64,000 bases of DNA from Quillaja saponaria (lineage: Eukaryota; Streptophyta; Magnoliopsida; Fabales; Quillajaceae). A program made the translations under genes and the position numbers. Positions within the stretch are counted from its first letter, which is position 1; each line of letters starts with the position of its first letter. Below the pieces are notes generated by a model that was given only the letters and a program-made list of their open reading frames with translations, was not told the origin of the DNA and made no database searches. The stretch covers positions 7,316,001 through 7,380,000 of the forward strand of contig CM055607.1 in NCBI GenBank assembly GCA_029379385.1. Reading direction: 5' to 3'. Positions 39,101-52,292 of this stretch are shown here, piece by piece.

Positions 39101-42100
39101 ATTTGGGTCAAAGTCACGTGGATGGGTGGCTTTGTTGGGTATAGATGCTGGAATTGGATGAGCTATACTGCTTCCTTGGGGTGATTGTATCATGCTCAAG
39201 ATACATTGATTGTAGCCTCTCTCTAATCTAATTAAAAGGTCTGATGGAGCTGGGGGAGAAGACTGAATTTTTTTAGGAAAATATCTGACTAGAGCAATTC
39301 AGAATTGTTCCAAGTAGAAGTTCCAATTATACTTATGTCGAGGTTGCTTCTGGATTCTCCATGTCAAGGGGCATTGCAATTAAAATTTAGTTTATGCTTG
39401 TCATTATCCTCCTCTTGTAGCATTATCTTCTTTCTTACCCTCTCTCTGTTTCTTTCTTCTTTTTTTCATTTGCTGCATTCCTGCTTCGGTTGCCATAGTT
39501 AACATCTAAGATATAATGTAATTATTGCCATTATCCACTGTTTCTTTTGCCTCATCATTTTATACTCCCTTTTTTTGGATGTGTGTAGGAAAAGATATGA
39601 GAATCGTTGTGTTTGGTTTCAGGCCTCGTACAAAACAGGTATGTGTTGATTGTCACTAAATGTTGTTGATGTTGCAGAATCCATACTTCTCTTATAATTG
39701 ATCTTTCCTTTGTATGGTACATATTTATTATCAAGAAATAAACCACTTGTGAGGGAATTTTGGCAAGAAATTAGAGAAGTTGTCCACTTTATCTTTTCAA
39801 GTTGATTTAGGTTTATGAGAAGCGAACTATCTTGCATGGCTTGCAAGTATTCTAGTTTATTAGTATTTTTGTTCTCTGAATTCTGGTAATTGGGATTTTT
39901 ACATTATATCAATAGCTAAATATGCAGGAACTTTTAAATCATTGTAAGCTGTGGTATTGCTAAAGCAATCAGATTGATGCTGCATGTTGCTTCGTGCATG
40001 GCTATGATCTAATGTTGGTTTTGGTAAATCCTACAGAGACGTGCAATATTTGATGCATTATTGAGGTGTATGAAACCTACAAGAGTTTGGGATCTTTATG
40101 CTTTTATATCTGGACCTTCCAGATTCAATAACACTAACCCAAAGGTGCGTTTACTGGATGAATATTTTCGGCTTCTTGGAAAAGACTCGTATAGTGCATC
40201 ACTCAGTATGATTGAAAGTGGGTCCTTTACCTTGTCCAATGACCTGTGGAGGATAAGTAGTGTAAACTCCAACTATACAATGTGTCAGAGTTATCCATTT
40301 GCTTTGATTCTTCCAAAGGGAATCAGGTTAGAAATTGGCATCCATGCTTGCTGTTGTATAGCTTTAGTCTTTATATGCTTTACTTTTCTTATCCGTGCAT
40401 CTAGTAACTTTACATTGTCTCTGATTCTAGTGATGTGGAAGTTCTCCAGGCCTCCAGCTTTCGTGCAAGATGCCGGCTTCCTGTAGTTACGTGGTGTCAT
40501 CCTCGTACACACTCAATCCTAGTTTTGTTTTTATTTTTTTTCTGCCATAACATCAATGGTTATGTTTTCCTTTTTCTTTTCCAATTTCTTGGTACATGAC
40601 TTATGTACTTGGTCTCGGTACATGATTTCCATTCCTGGTCTTAATACATGAGATGTGATCTAGATACTGGAGCAGTACTTGCACGTTCATCTCAACCCTT
40701 AGTTGGTCTCATGATGAATATGAGGAGGTAATTGCAAAGGTTTTCATGTAATCAAGTCTAGCATACAAAACCTTCCTCCCCCTCTTCCCACACCATGCAG
40801 AAAGAGAAAGGAAACTGCCGAACATGCATTTGCAAATTATTTTAGAACAACAATGAAAAATATGTTAACATATTGACAGAGTAAATCTTGAGGCTTGTGA
40901 ATTTAATTTATTTTCCCTTGTTTTGTCTTCAGCAACACAGATGAAAAGCTTGTCGCTGCACTTTGTACTAAACTTGGTGGTGCCAGAGGGGCTCGGAGGT
41001 AGAGTATCTTTGTTGATACTTTTGTCAGTTTATATTATACTCTTGAATTCTGAATATATTTCTCTCTTTATAACATATAATTCGAAAAAATTGAACTTTA
41101 TCAACTATCTAATCAACAGTATCTAGTTTTCAGTGGGAAATCCGATTTCCAAATTGAAGTAAATTTACTTGATGCATGGCCAAATATATTCTAGGCATGA
41201 GGCCATGAATATAATCCCTTTTAATTATAAGAATTTGTTCACATTAATCAGAACTGGCATTAACTTCAAAAGCTCCAAGTAGTACTCTGTACTTCTCTTT
41301 AGGTGAAATGAAACATAAGCTTCAAGAAGCTACCTAACTAATTATATTTTAGATAATAGATAGAATATAAAGGCGACATTATTCAGGAAATTATGAAACT
41401 TACAAATTTTTTTTTTGGGTAAAATCACCTATTAATTCCTTCTCTCCTTTAGGAAGCTATATATTGCTGATGCTAGACCCAGGAAAAATGCTTTAGCTAA
41501 TGGAGCAATGGGAGGTGGTTCAGAGTCATCCTCGAATTATTCTCAATCCGAGGTGTGCAAGAGGCTTTAACTTCAGCATATGGTTTTATCTTTGCTATCA
41601 AATTTGAGTTTATATTCTAATTTCTTGATCTCATTTATTTATATATCTAGGTAGTATTCTTTGGGATAGACAACATTCATGCAATGAGGGATAGCTTTGC
41701 CCGGCTCAGAGAGTACTTAGACACCCATGGAGCAAAATCATCAGATGGAATGTCATCATTCTTGGTTAGTTTTGGAATCCTAAAAAGATCTGCGTACTTG
41801 TCTAGTGCAATGTTATTCAGTGAGATGTTAGAAAGGGCAGTTTGTTTCTTCAGATATGTTGCAGCATGTGTGGTATACTTTAATCCATTGATGGAAGCTG
41901 TTCTAAGTCATCATAGTATTACAATTGATATTGTCAGTTTGGTTGAGAAACCAACCTTGGTCCATGGTTTTGTGCATAAACATTTTCCAATTCTTTCCAT
42001 CTGCAAATCATCCTATAAGAAAAGTTAAGAAACCGGTTATTAATTGCCTGTGTAAAAAAGGATTAAACTGAACTGATTGAGAGTGCTGTTAGAACATTGT

Positions 42101-45100
42101 TGATCATTTTCTATGTCAAGCGTAGTTGTTTGAAGAATGTGATGCTGAATATATTGTATCTTAGAGAACTTGTTTGCAGTTAGATTCTTCTGCTACTTAG
42201 GGAGAAAAAGACAATATTCATGAAGCCTAGGTTGCTTGTATTTTCGTTATGAAAAATATCCTGACATCTTTTTAGGAGGTTGAGCATGTGCATGACATCC
42301 AGTGTCTCAAGAGTTTGTGAAGCATTTTGTGCTTTATGTTGAACTTCAGGAAAAAAATTTCATGTTTCTAGTGTGTTAGGATACTGATATGTCTTTTTTT
42401 TATCAATTAAGTGTTAATGTTTCCTATTGTTTCTGTTGGTAGAGACATGGTGGATGGACTTGGGGTGGAGGCAATTTAAGCAGTATGTCTGCTTCAGTAT
42501 CAACCCTTGGAGACAGCGGTTGGATAATACATGTTCAAAGTGTCTTGGCCGGTTCAACTTGGATTGCTGCTCGTGTTGCTCTGGAATCCGCTTCAGTGCT
42601 TGTACATTGCAGGTTAGGACTTGGTAGCATTTTTCTCTATTTCTTTCTAAATTATGTTAGCTAGATCAAGATCTTTCCAGTTGTTGACCTGTGTATATTA
42701 GAGTCAGATTTGGTTTTTTAACACTTAACTGTGTGATTTGTGTAGTGACGGATGGGATCGAACAACTCAGTTGGTTGCACTTTCTAGCTTGTTGCTTGAT
42801 CCGTATTATCGTACATTCAGAGGTTTTCAGGTATGCAGTTGCCATTGCTCCATTTCACCTATCCCATGTCTTCTTTTATGGTGGTCGTATCAAGATGCAC
42901 AATTCGAGAACTCTTATTCACTGCATGCATTGCTCAGTTTTGGGCAATCATTTGAAAGATTCTGTTTCTTGTTTTCCTTCCTTTTGGATCTGTTTGCAAT
43001 GTTTTTAAATAAAACTCTTTCAATTAAACCTCTTCCGGGGTTGATTCCTCATACCCTTGATTGATTAATATGTGATATGTATGTTAGGTACCTTGCTCTT
43101 TGAATTGTGTTTGTTTAACATGATTAATAAATCTGTTTCTGCTTGTTTAGATATATGATAAATAAGTTCTGATGTTTTCCCCCATCTTGCAGGCCCTTGT
43201 GGAGAAAGATTGGCTAGCATTTGGTCATCCATTCTCAGATAGAGTGGGAATGCCTTCCATCTCTGGTAGTGGCAGCATTCCTTTTGAGTTATCTAGACAG
43301 TCATCTACAGGGAGTTTCCCATCATCACCCGTGCGCCAGTCATCAGGATCATCAAGGTCTCAACCTGTCAGTTCTTCACATGCACATACTACAAACAATT
43401 ATTCTCCCATATTTCTGCAGGTATGTTTTCTGGATAACAATTAGGTTCACGCATTAGATTTTTTATTAGTTACTATTGTACTTTCTTTCTTCTCGTTTCT
43501 ACCTGCTACTCTCTCTCTCTCTCTCTATGTTTTGGTGCCAATCCTTTGAAGGCTCTTTCTGTTGAATCTATTACTATTTGTCTTGAAGTGTTGACATCTC
43601 AATATTAATTAGGATTTATTAAAGGCCCCAAAGTGAGCCCAGAAGGGGCTGATATCACCTAGAGATTTTTAAATGGGACCTCTCAATGAGGTTTTAATGG
43701 GATGTGCTGGTATTAGTCTTTTCTATTCTTTTGTCGTCTGATGCCTCTAGCCTGATGAAGGGTTTGAACTTTGAAACCTAGTACCTCTAATCTGATGGTA
43801 TCTTTAACAATTGATAAGCCCATAAGGACTACTTTTTCTCACTTTCTTTTTCTATAAAAAACAGTTAATAACCCAAAAGGATCTTTTGTGACAACTAAAC
43901 AGTGATGCAGATAACCCCAAATTCCATTTTCATGAAGGGACTAAGAACATTAAGTAGATTGTAAATTTATTAGTGATTGTTACTCTCTTCTTCATTTTTC
44001 GATTGGGGGTAGGGATGACAATGGACCGAATTGGGGTGTGGCCCAACCTAGATCAAGACCTGATCCAGAGACAAACATTTCTGATCTGATCCAACTAAAA
44101 ATGATATGCGGACCATGTCAGATAGGTTCGACCCGAGACCCCCAAACCTTTAGCATCATATTCTACAAAATTCAATGATTTAGAAAAATTAAATCTATTA
44201 TTATAAGATAGATCATTGCAATTAAGCCTACAAAAATCATGATATGACATTACCTAAATAAATCCTTTAATTTTTCCGTTTACCTAAATAAAAAAAATCA
44301 TCTAAATAAATCATAATATTAAATTCCTTAGTTACTTGAATAAATCCTTTATCATTATTTAAAAGAATTACAATTCATTAATTTTCTTACATGATTTAGT
44401 TTAAAGAATTATTAAATAAAAATATCTAATTTAAAGACTCAAATTCCTTAATTTAGGAGAAAAATTAAATTCCTTAATTTATGTTTTTTTTTTTTTTGAT
44501 TATTATATAAACGTGTACAAATTATTTAAGTAAATTATTATATAAAATTATCTAAATTTGTAACTAAGAAAATTCCTTAGTCAACTATCTTAATTTGTTT
44601 TTCAATTTAGTCAATTCCCTTGGTACTGTTCTAATTTATTCTTATTTTATTACATAGACTTGGACAAAATTTATATAAATAGATAATTCTTGTAAATGCA
44701 TAAAAATTGATATCAAAATTTAAGTAAATTTGAGTTTGGGTTAAAAAAAACAACAAAAAACCCAGATCGGTTGGAGACCCAATCCGTGATCCAATGGATC
44801 TTGCTATGACCCGATCTGGCACAAACAACATGATCCGATTAGAGCTAGCACATGGGGCCCCACTGCTTGAATTTTCACCACCAGTCAAGCTCACCATATC
44901 TCATCCATCCAATCTGCTTGCTTCCATGGAAGTTAACAGGGTCAAATTTAGATAAGATCATGGATCTAACTGTTAAAATTGGACTCGCACAAAGGTTGTC
45001 AGGTTGTTATCTATTAACCATCCTTGTATTTCTAATCTAATTGTCTGAAAGAAAAGAGAAGAAAAAAATGAAGATGGGCAAAGAAAAATTGAGAAGAGAG

Positions 45101-47683
45101 AAAATACTTGGTATGGTCAGGCTTGAGTCATGTGTGTCTGGATTGGTGGGAAAATCCTCTAGTACCCCTTCTTCCCTCTTTCTCTATTTAGATTCTCTCT
45201 CTAGTCTACTATCCCTCTAGTGCTGCACCAGATTTTAATACATTTTAAGGAGCTACAACTGATACCAAAAAGAAGGCTTTTCTGATATTATGTTTACTGT
45301 TTGAAATTGGAAAAAGGCAGTCTTGAAATTATTGGGTATTGTTTGAAATTATGGTTTTTGAATTATAAGGATGATTCTACTGGTGACATTACAAAGTGAT
45401 GATAGTGGAAGCAAAGATGGTCACATAGTTATCTAGCTATCTATCCACACACTCACATTCAACTGTTGACTGTCTATATAGAATTTTTAAATCTTCTTCT
45501 CTGCTTGATATTATTTTAAGAGTTGAGATATGCATGGACTGGCAAATCTGAATGTTACCCAACAATTTACAGAGTGATGATAGTGGAAGCAGAAATGGCC
45601 ACATAGTTATCTAGCTATCTATCCAACTTGTTCTATTCTCACACTAACATTCAACTGTTGACTGTCTATTATAGACTTTTTAAATCTTCTTCTCTGTTTG
45701 ATATTATTTTAAGAGTTGAGATCTGCATGGCCTGGCATTCAAATCTGAATGTTAACTAACGATTTTCTTGAGTGGTAATTATATGAATAATTTTTTGACA
45801 ATCTGGTATTTATATCTCTTATTCAGTGGGTTGATTGTGTTTCGCAATTGCTTCGGATGTATCCTTTTGCTTTTGAGTTCTCCTCGGTATGTATACTTCC
45901 TCCATACTCTTGCTTCTTGCTTCTATATTTTTAACTCAATTGATTGTCATTCCGTGTTCACTTTCTAGCAGCTTCTCTATTTCTGACTTTTATTCTCTTT
46001 CTGTTTTTCATGATTCAGGCTTTTCTGGTGGACTTCTTAGACTGTGTGCTTTCCTCTCGTTTTGGAAACTTCTTGGGTAATAGGTATATTTTTTTTGCTT
46101 AGCCAAAAAATAAAGAAAGATACTTGTCTTTTTTGTGACCATTGTCCTACCTATAAAACCATCATGGTCTCTGGCATGCATTTAACGCTTGTTATTTGCA
46201 TGATGCAAAATGCAAAGAAGAACTAGAACACAGTCTTAGATACGTGAATTTATTGAGGGAAACATGATGTAGAGAATAAAACAATTAGGGATGATAAAAA
46301 CTTGGAATGTCTAAACTTGCTGAAAAGAGATTGATAAATTAGTGAAATTTCGTTGCATTACAAGCCTAGTGGAAATATCTATAAGCAAAGGCCACTGTGC
46401 TAGCAACCATTACTAAGCATAAGCTGTGACCCGTGGTTCTACTCGAGAAGTAAATAAACATAAATTGAAATGCCTCAAAGACAATCCAACTCTTGTGATG
46501 CTGGTTTTTATGAAGCTGTTGAATTGTTCTGATTGAATATTTTTAACTTAGTGAGAAGGAGAGGCAGCAGTGCAATGTTTTCGAAGCTTGTGGATGTTTA
46601 TGGGCATACTTGGCTGATTTGCGTGCTTCAGAGGGAAGTTCTCATGCACATTACAATCTCTTTTATGACTCATCAAAGCACAATGAACCACTTCTACCTC
46701 CAGCAGCAGCATTAGCCCCGACCTTGTGGCCCCAATTCCATCTTCGTTGGGCTTGCCCATCAGAAGCACAAAGTGGGGAGCTTGAAGCACAATGTAGGAA
46801 GATGGCTTTAAAATACTCTGAACTGCAAAAGGTTACTCTACTCCATTTTCTGGTTTCTAAAATCTCCTTTCTGATTCCATTTCCTTCCCCCTTATATAAA
46901 GATATGTAATACACACACACACACACACATATATATATATTAATTCTCTTCTATTGGGCAATGAAGTCTAAATTTTGTGTCCCAAATTTTGATGGCATTA
47001 TTTTGATTTTTACTGTAATGCTGGGTGCACTCTCCTCAATCAACCCAATCATGACCACTTCTTATCATTGATTCCTCTCTTCCAATTTATTGAATTGCTT
47101 CTCTGGATTGTTGCTTTTCCATAGTTATTATTTAGATCTTGATGAATGTCTGCAATGTTACCAGGGACAAGATCTTGCGGAAAGGAAAGCTAAAGAAATC
47201 ACAGCTGCCATGGAATCATTAAGTTCAGAACTACAAAAGGAGAAACAGCTCAGCAGCTCTGCCTTGGACTTGGCAAAAACTGCTGGCAAAGAAAGTGAAG
47301 CAATAAAGCGAGCAGTTCAGTCATTAGGGTGCAGGGTTCAATTCTCTCGCAACAGTGATTGTACTGTTGATATTGAAAGCAACCCATTGGAAACTCCACA
47401 GAAATTTGTACATTCTTCCCCCTGGAAACACTCAGATGGTAATGTACAACATGATAAAAATGATATGTCTGTTTCAATATCAATTACAAAAGATGATTTA
47501 GTGGCTAACAATTCAATTGGTGGAGTGTGTAAAACTCTATGTCCACTTGGTACTCGCGATGGAGGATGCAGGTGGCCTGAAGCGGGTTGTGCTCAGCTGG
47601 GTAGCCAATTTATTGGACTGAAGGCAAATTTTGACGCATTTGACCGTCTCTCTTTTAATGATGGTTATTTCCAGTCTGATTGA
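33155..47683 (+). CDS. Myotubularin-type phosphoinositide 3-phosphatase (MTM1/MTM2-like)
   Basis: Removes the 3-phosphate from PtdIns3P and PtdIns(3,5)P2. Nineteen exons: 33155-33253, 33377-33445, 35570-35644, 38107-38178, 38650-38719, 39589-39638, 40037-40326, 40431-40504, 40664-40727, 40933-40998, 41453-41552, 41651-41764, 42443-42612, 42746-42830, 43193-43420, 45827-45886, 46019-46083, 46552-46831, 47165-47683. All are GT-AG and in frame, giving 849 aa (plant myotubularins are about 840). A GRAM domain lies at about 45-115 ([20 protein letters not shown]...). The phosphatase signature CSDGWDRT is at 437-444, with Cys437 and Arg443 catalytic. A serine-rich insert ([20 protein letters not shown]) lies after it, and a coiled-coil-like helix ([20 protein letters not shown]) opens the last exon. 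The start is the first ATG after an in-frame stop at 33062. Plant relatives act in drought-responsive PtdIns5P signalling; that role is known from the family, not shown here. Confidence 0.95.
35645..38106 (+). other. Intron 3 of the myotubularin gene (2.46 kb)
   Basis: The longest intron of this gene. An open frame of 75 codons at 35774-36001 ([17 protein letters not shown]...) resembles no family I know and is probably chance. A (GT) run lies near 38018-38032. The rest is AT-rich with no ends of mobile elements that I can identify. Confidence 0.5.
38751..38945 (+). repeat. 98-bp tandem duplication in myotubularin intron 5
   Basis: Two adjacent copies (38751-38848 and 38849-38945) beginning TATTCATCTTTCAATCTG and ending GGAGAA differ at one position (TTATG versus TTACG). 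Such near identity inside an intron indicates a recent event, or a possible assembly artefact. Confidence 0.9.
44007..44880. mobile_element. Possible hAT-like non-autonomous element in myotubularin intron 15
   Basis: The segment begins TAGGGATGACAATGG, a sequence typical of hAT-type termini in plants. Short GATCC/GACCCGA-type motifs recur near both edges (44050-44150 and 44760-44840) around an AT-rich core without a transposase frame. I could not match the right terminus convincingly, so ends and family are uncertain. Confidence 0.35.
45391..45765 (+). repeat. 178-bp tandem duplication in myotubularin intron 15
   Basis: Two diverged copies start at AGTGATGATAGTGGAAGC (about 45395 and 45573). 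Both continue with CACATAGTTATCTAGCTATC, CATTCAACTGTTGACTGTC and TTGATATTATTTTAAGAGTT. They lie just upstream of exon 16 at 45827. Confidence 0.85.
46911..46941. repeat. Compound (AC)n(AT)n microsatellite
   Basis: An AC run (46911-46929) passes directly into an AT run ending at 46941, within intron 18 of the myotubularin gene. Likely length-polymorphic. Confidence 0.9.
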
Positions 47684-49195
47684 AAACTGGACTGCGGGAC
47701 AAACATGAGGTTCTGAGGGAAACCTTTGTCATAGTATAGTTTTGCTACTTCTATAGTGAGTTTCTTTTGGACTGACCAGATGGGAACTGAGAGGGCATTT
47801 GGATTGGGTCTCGGGAATATTTGCACAGAATAGAGGTTGAGTGAGAACGATATTCATACGGCCATTTCTAAGGAGCCAAGTTATGAAGCTTGAATTGAGC
47901 GGACTTGCAAAGAGCTGATGAGTATTCTGGTCTCCTCCATAATACAAATCAGATGATAACAATATTAGCTGAGTTGACTTTTTTTTTACTGAACAAAATT
48001 AGCTTATGTACAAGCTGTAGACTTTTTTTTTTCTCTTTACTGGTAACATGTAAAGCAATACTAAAAACCATTAGATCTTGTTCAATGTTCATTTCTGCTT
48101 GCCTTTTATTCTTGTTATACATCTCTTTTCCACAATCCACAGCATGCAAATTAAAGAAAGAAAATGATTTAACAGTCTGATTTAAGCAAGCAAAACAAAG
48201 GTGAAGGTCCGTAGTTTTCTTATCTACCACTCAACCCCGTCCTTCAGCCACTCATGATGGATATAAAAGTTAACCAAGCCGCCCAATCATGTCTTCCAAT
48301 TTTATAGTTCCTGTTCCCTCGTGGGCTTAAAATTTTAATCATTACTAGTTGGACCTAAACAAAATCAAAATAACCAACAGTGTACGATAAATTAACACTT
48401 ACCATCAATATTAATTCTTCATGGATATTGATACCATATTTACATTTTGGGGGAGAAAGAGGCTGTTATACAAAGGGCTGGACTGTATTGTCCTATGACA
48501 CAGTACATTTACTTTTTGTTCGTTGCCTTTCATAGTTGCTGCCTCAGTGACTTGCCTCTTTACATTTGCATACATACTACAAAATGAATTCGGACAGAGC
48601 ATTGAAGACCACTTTAATTTTGCATAGCCGCTGACAGTGCTCCTGGTAGTAATGCTATCGGGATGACATGAACCTCCTTTATCGCTGTGTTCCACTGCGT
48701 TGCCCCTTGTTTTCTAGGGACTAGGCAATAAATAATTCCTCCATGGCAAGCTCTCAATGGGGCAAGTGCTATTCGGACAGGCAGTTTTAGTTGCTTTCAG
48801 TGTGTTTCTGAAGGTCGTCTGAATGCAACCGAAAGAGCGAGGAAATAGCAATACTCTTTTTGAACCAAAAAGGCAAAAAGAATGCATCAGAAACCCCACC
48901 CATGGGAATACATCTATTTTCTTTATTAAATAAATCACTTGAACGTGTAATGCTTACAAATAAGAAACGAAAAGAAAACCTACTTATCCATCTGTTCTGA
49001 GAAATACTAGTACAACAGTTAACAGATAACCTAATTACTATGTAAATGTACATGGGTAAGTAGATAACTAACTTGTCTCTTCAGTATCAACAAGATGCCT
49101 GAACTGCTTGATGAATTCAGACAATGGAGAAGAGGGTACTCCAGGGAGATCTAAACCGATGCAGTCCATCAAGAATGCATATTATTGTGCCTCTG
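47684..49195. other. Convergent intergenic region
   Basis: Lies between the stop codons of the plus-strand myotubularin gene and the minus-strand trihelix-UMP kinase gene, so it should hold both 3' UTRs. No other gene is supported; open frames of 70-95 codons here lack family resemblance. Confidence 0.45.
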
Positions 49196-51892
<2,697 letters not shown>

Positions 51893-52292
51893 TAGAGAAA
51901 GGACGATGGACGGAAAATTAGGGTTAGGGTTTGGCAACGTAGCAGAGACGACGTTAGAGGGAGGTGACGGATCGTTGAGACGAGGGCTGTGAAATCGGTG
52001 ACGGTGTGATGGTGGAGACCTGGAGAGGGTGACTTATCGAGGCCTGTCTCGTTGTGCCGTCACGAGCTGTAACGGTTCCGTCATAAGAAGCAAACGGGTG
52101 GTTTATAGATAGTAACCCAGAGATGTTTATTCTCACGGTCTTGCCCATCCAATGAAAAAAAAAAACTGGAAAGAGAAAAATGCCACGTCACCATTTTTCT
52201 TTTCCTTTATTTATTTATTTATATTTATATGCTGGAACCATCTTCATCTGTCTTCTCCGCTGCTTCAAGAACAAACCCCAAATTCTCACACA
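51893..52292. promoter_or_regulatory. Divergent promoter region with telo-box
   Basis: Only 400 bp separates the start codons of the minus-strand trihelix-UMP kinase gene and the plus-strand small membrane-protein gene, so both promoters and leaders must be in this stretch. A double telomere-like motif (TTAGGGTTAGGGTTT on plus, AAACCCTAACCCTAA on minus) is at 51918-51932, within the expected leader of the minus-strand gene. Telo-boxes near start sites are known in plant housekeeping and ribosomal genes. Confidence 0.6.
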
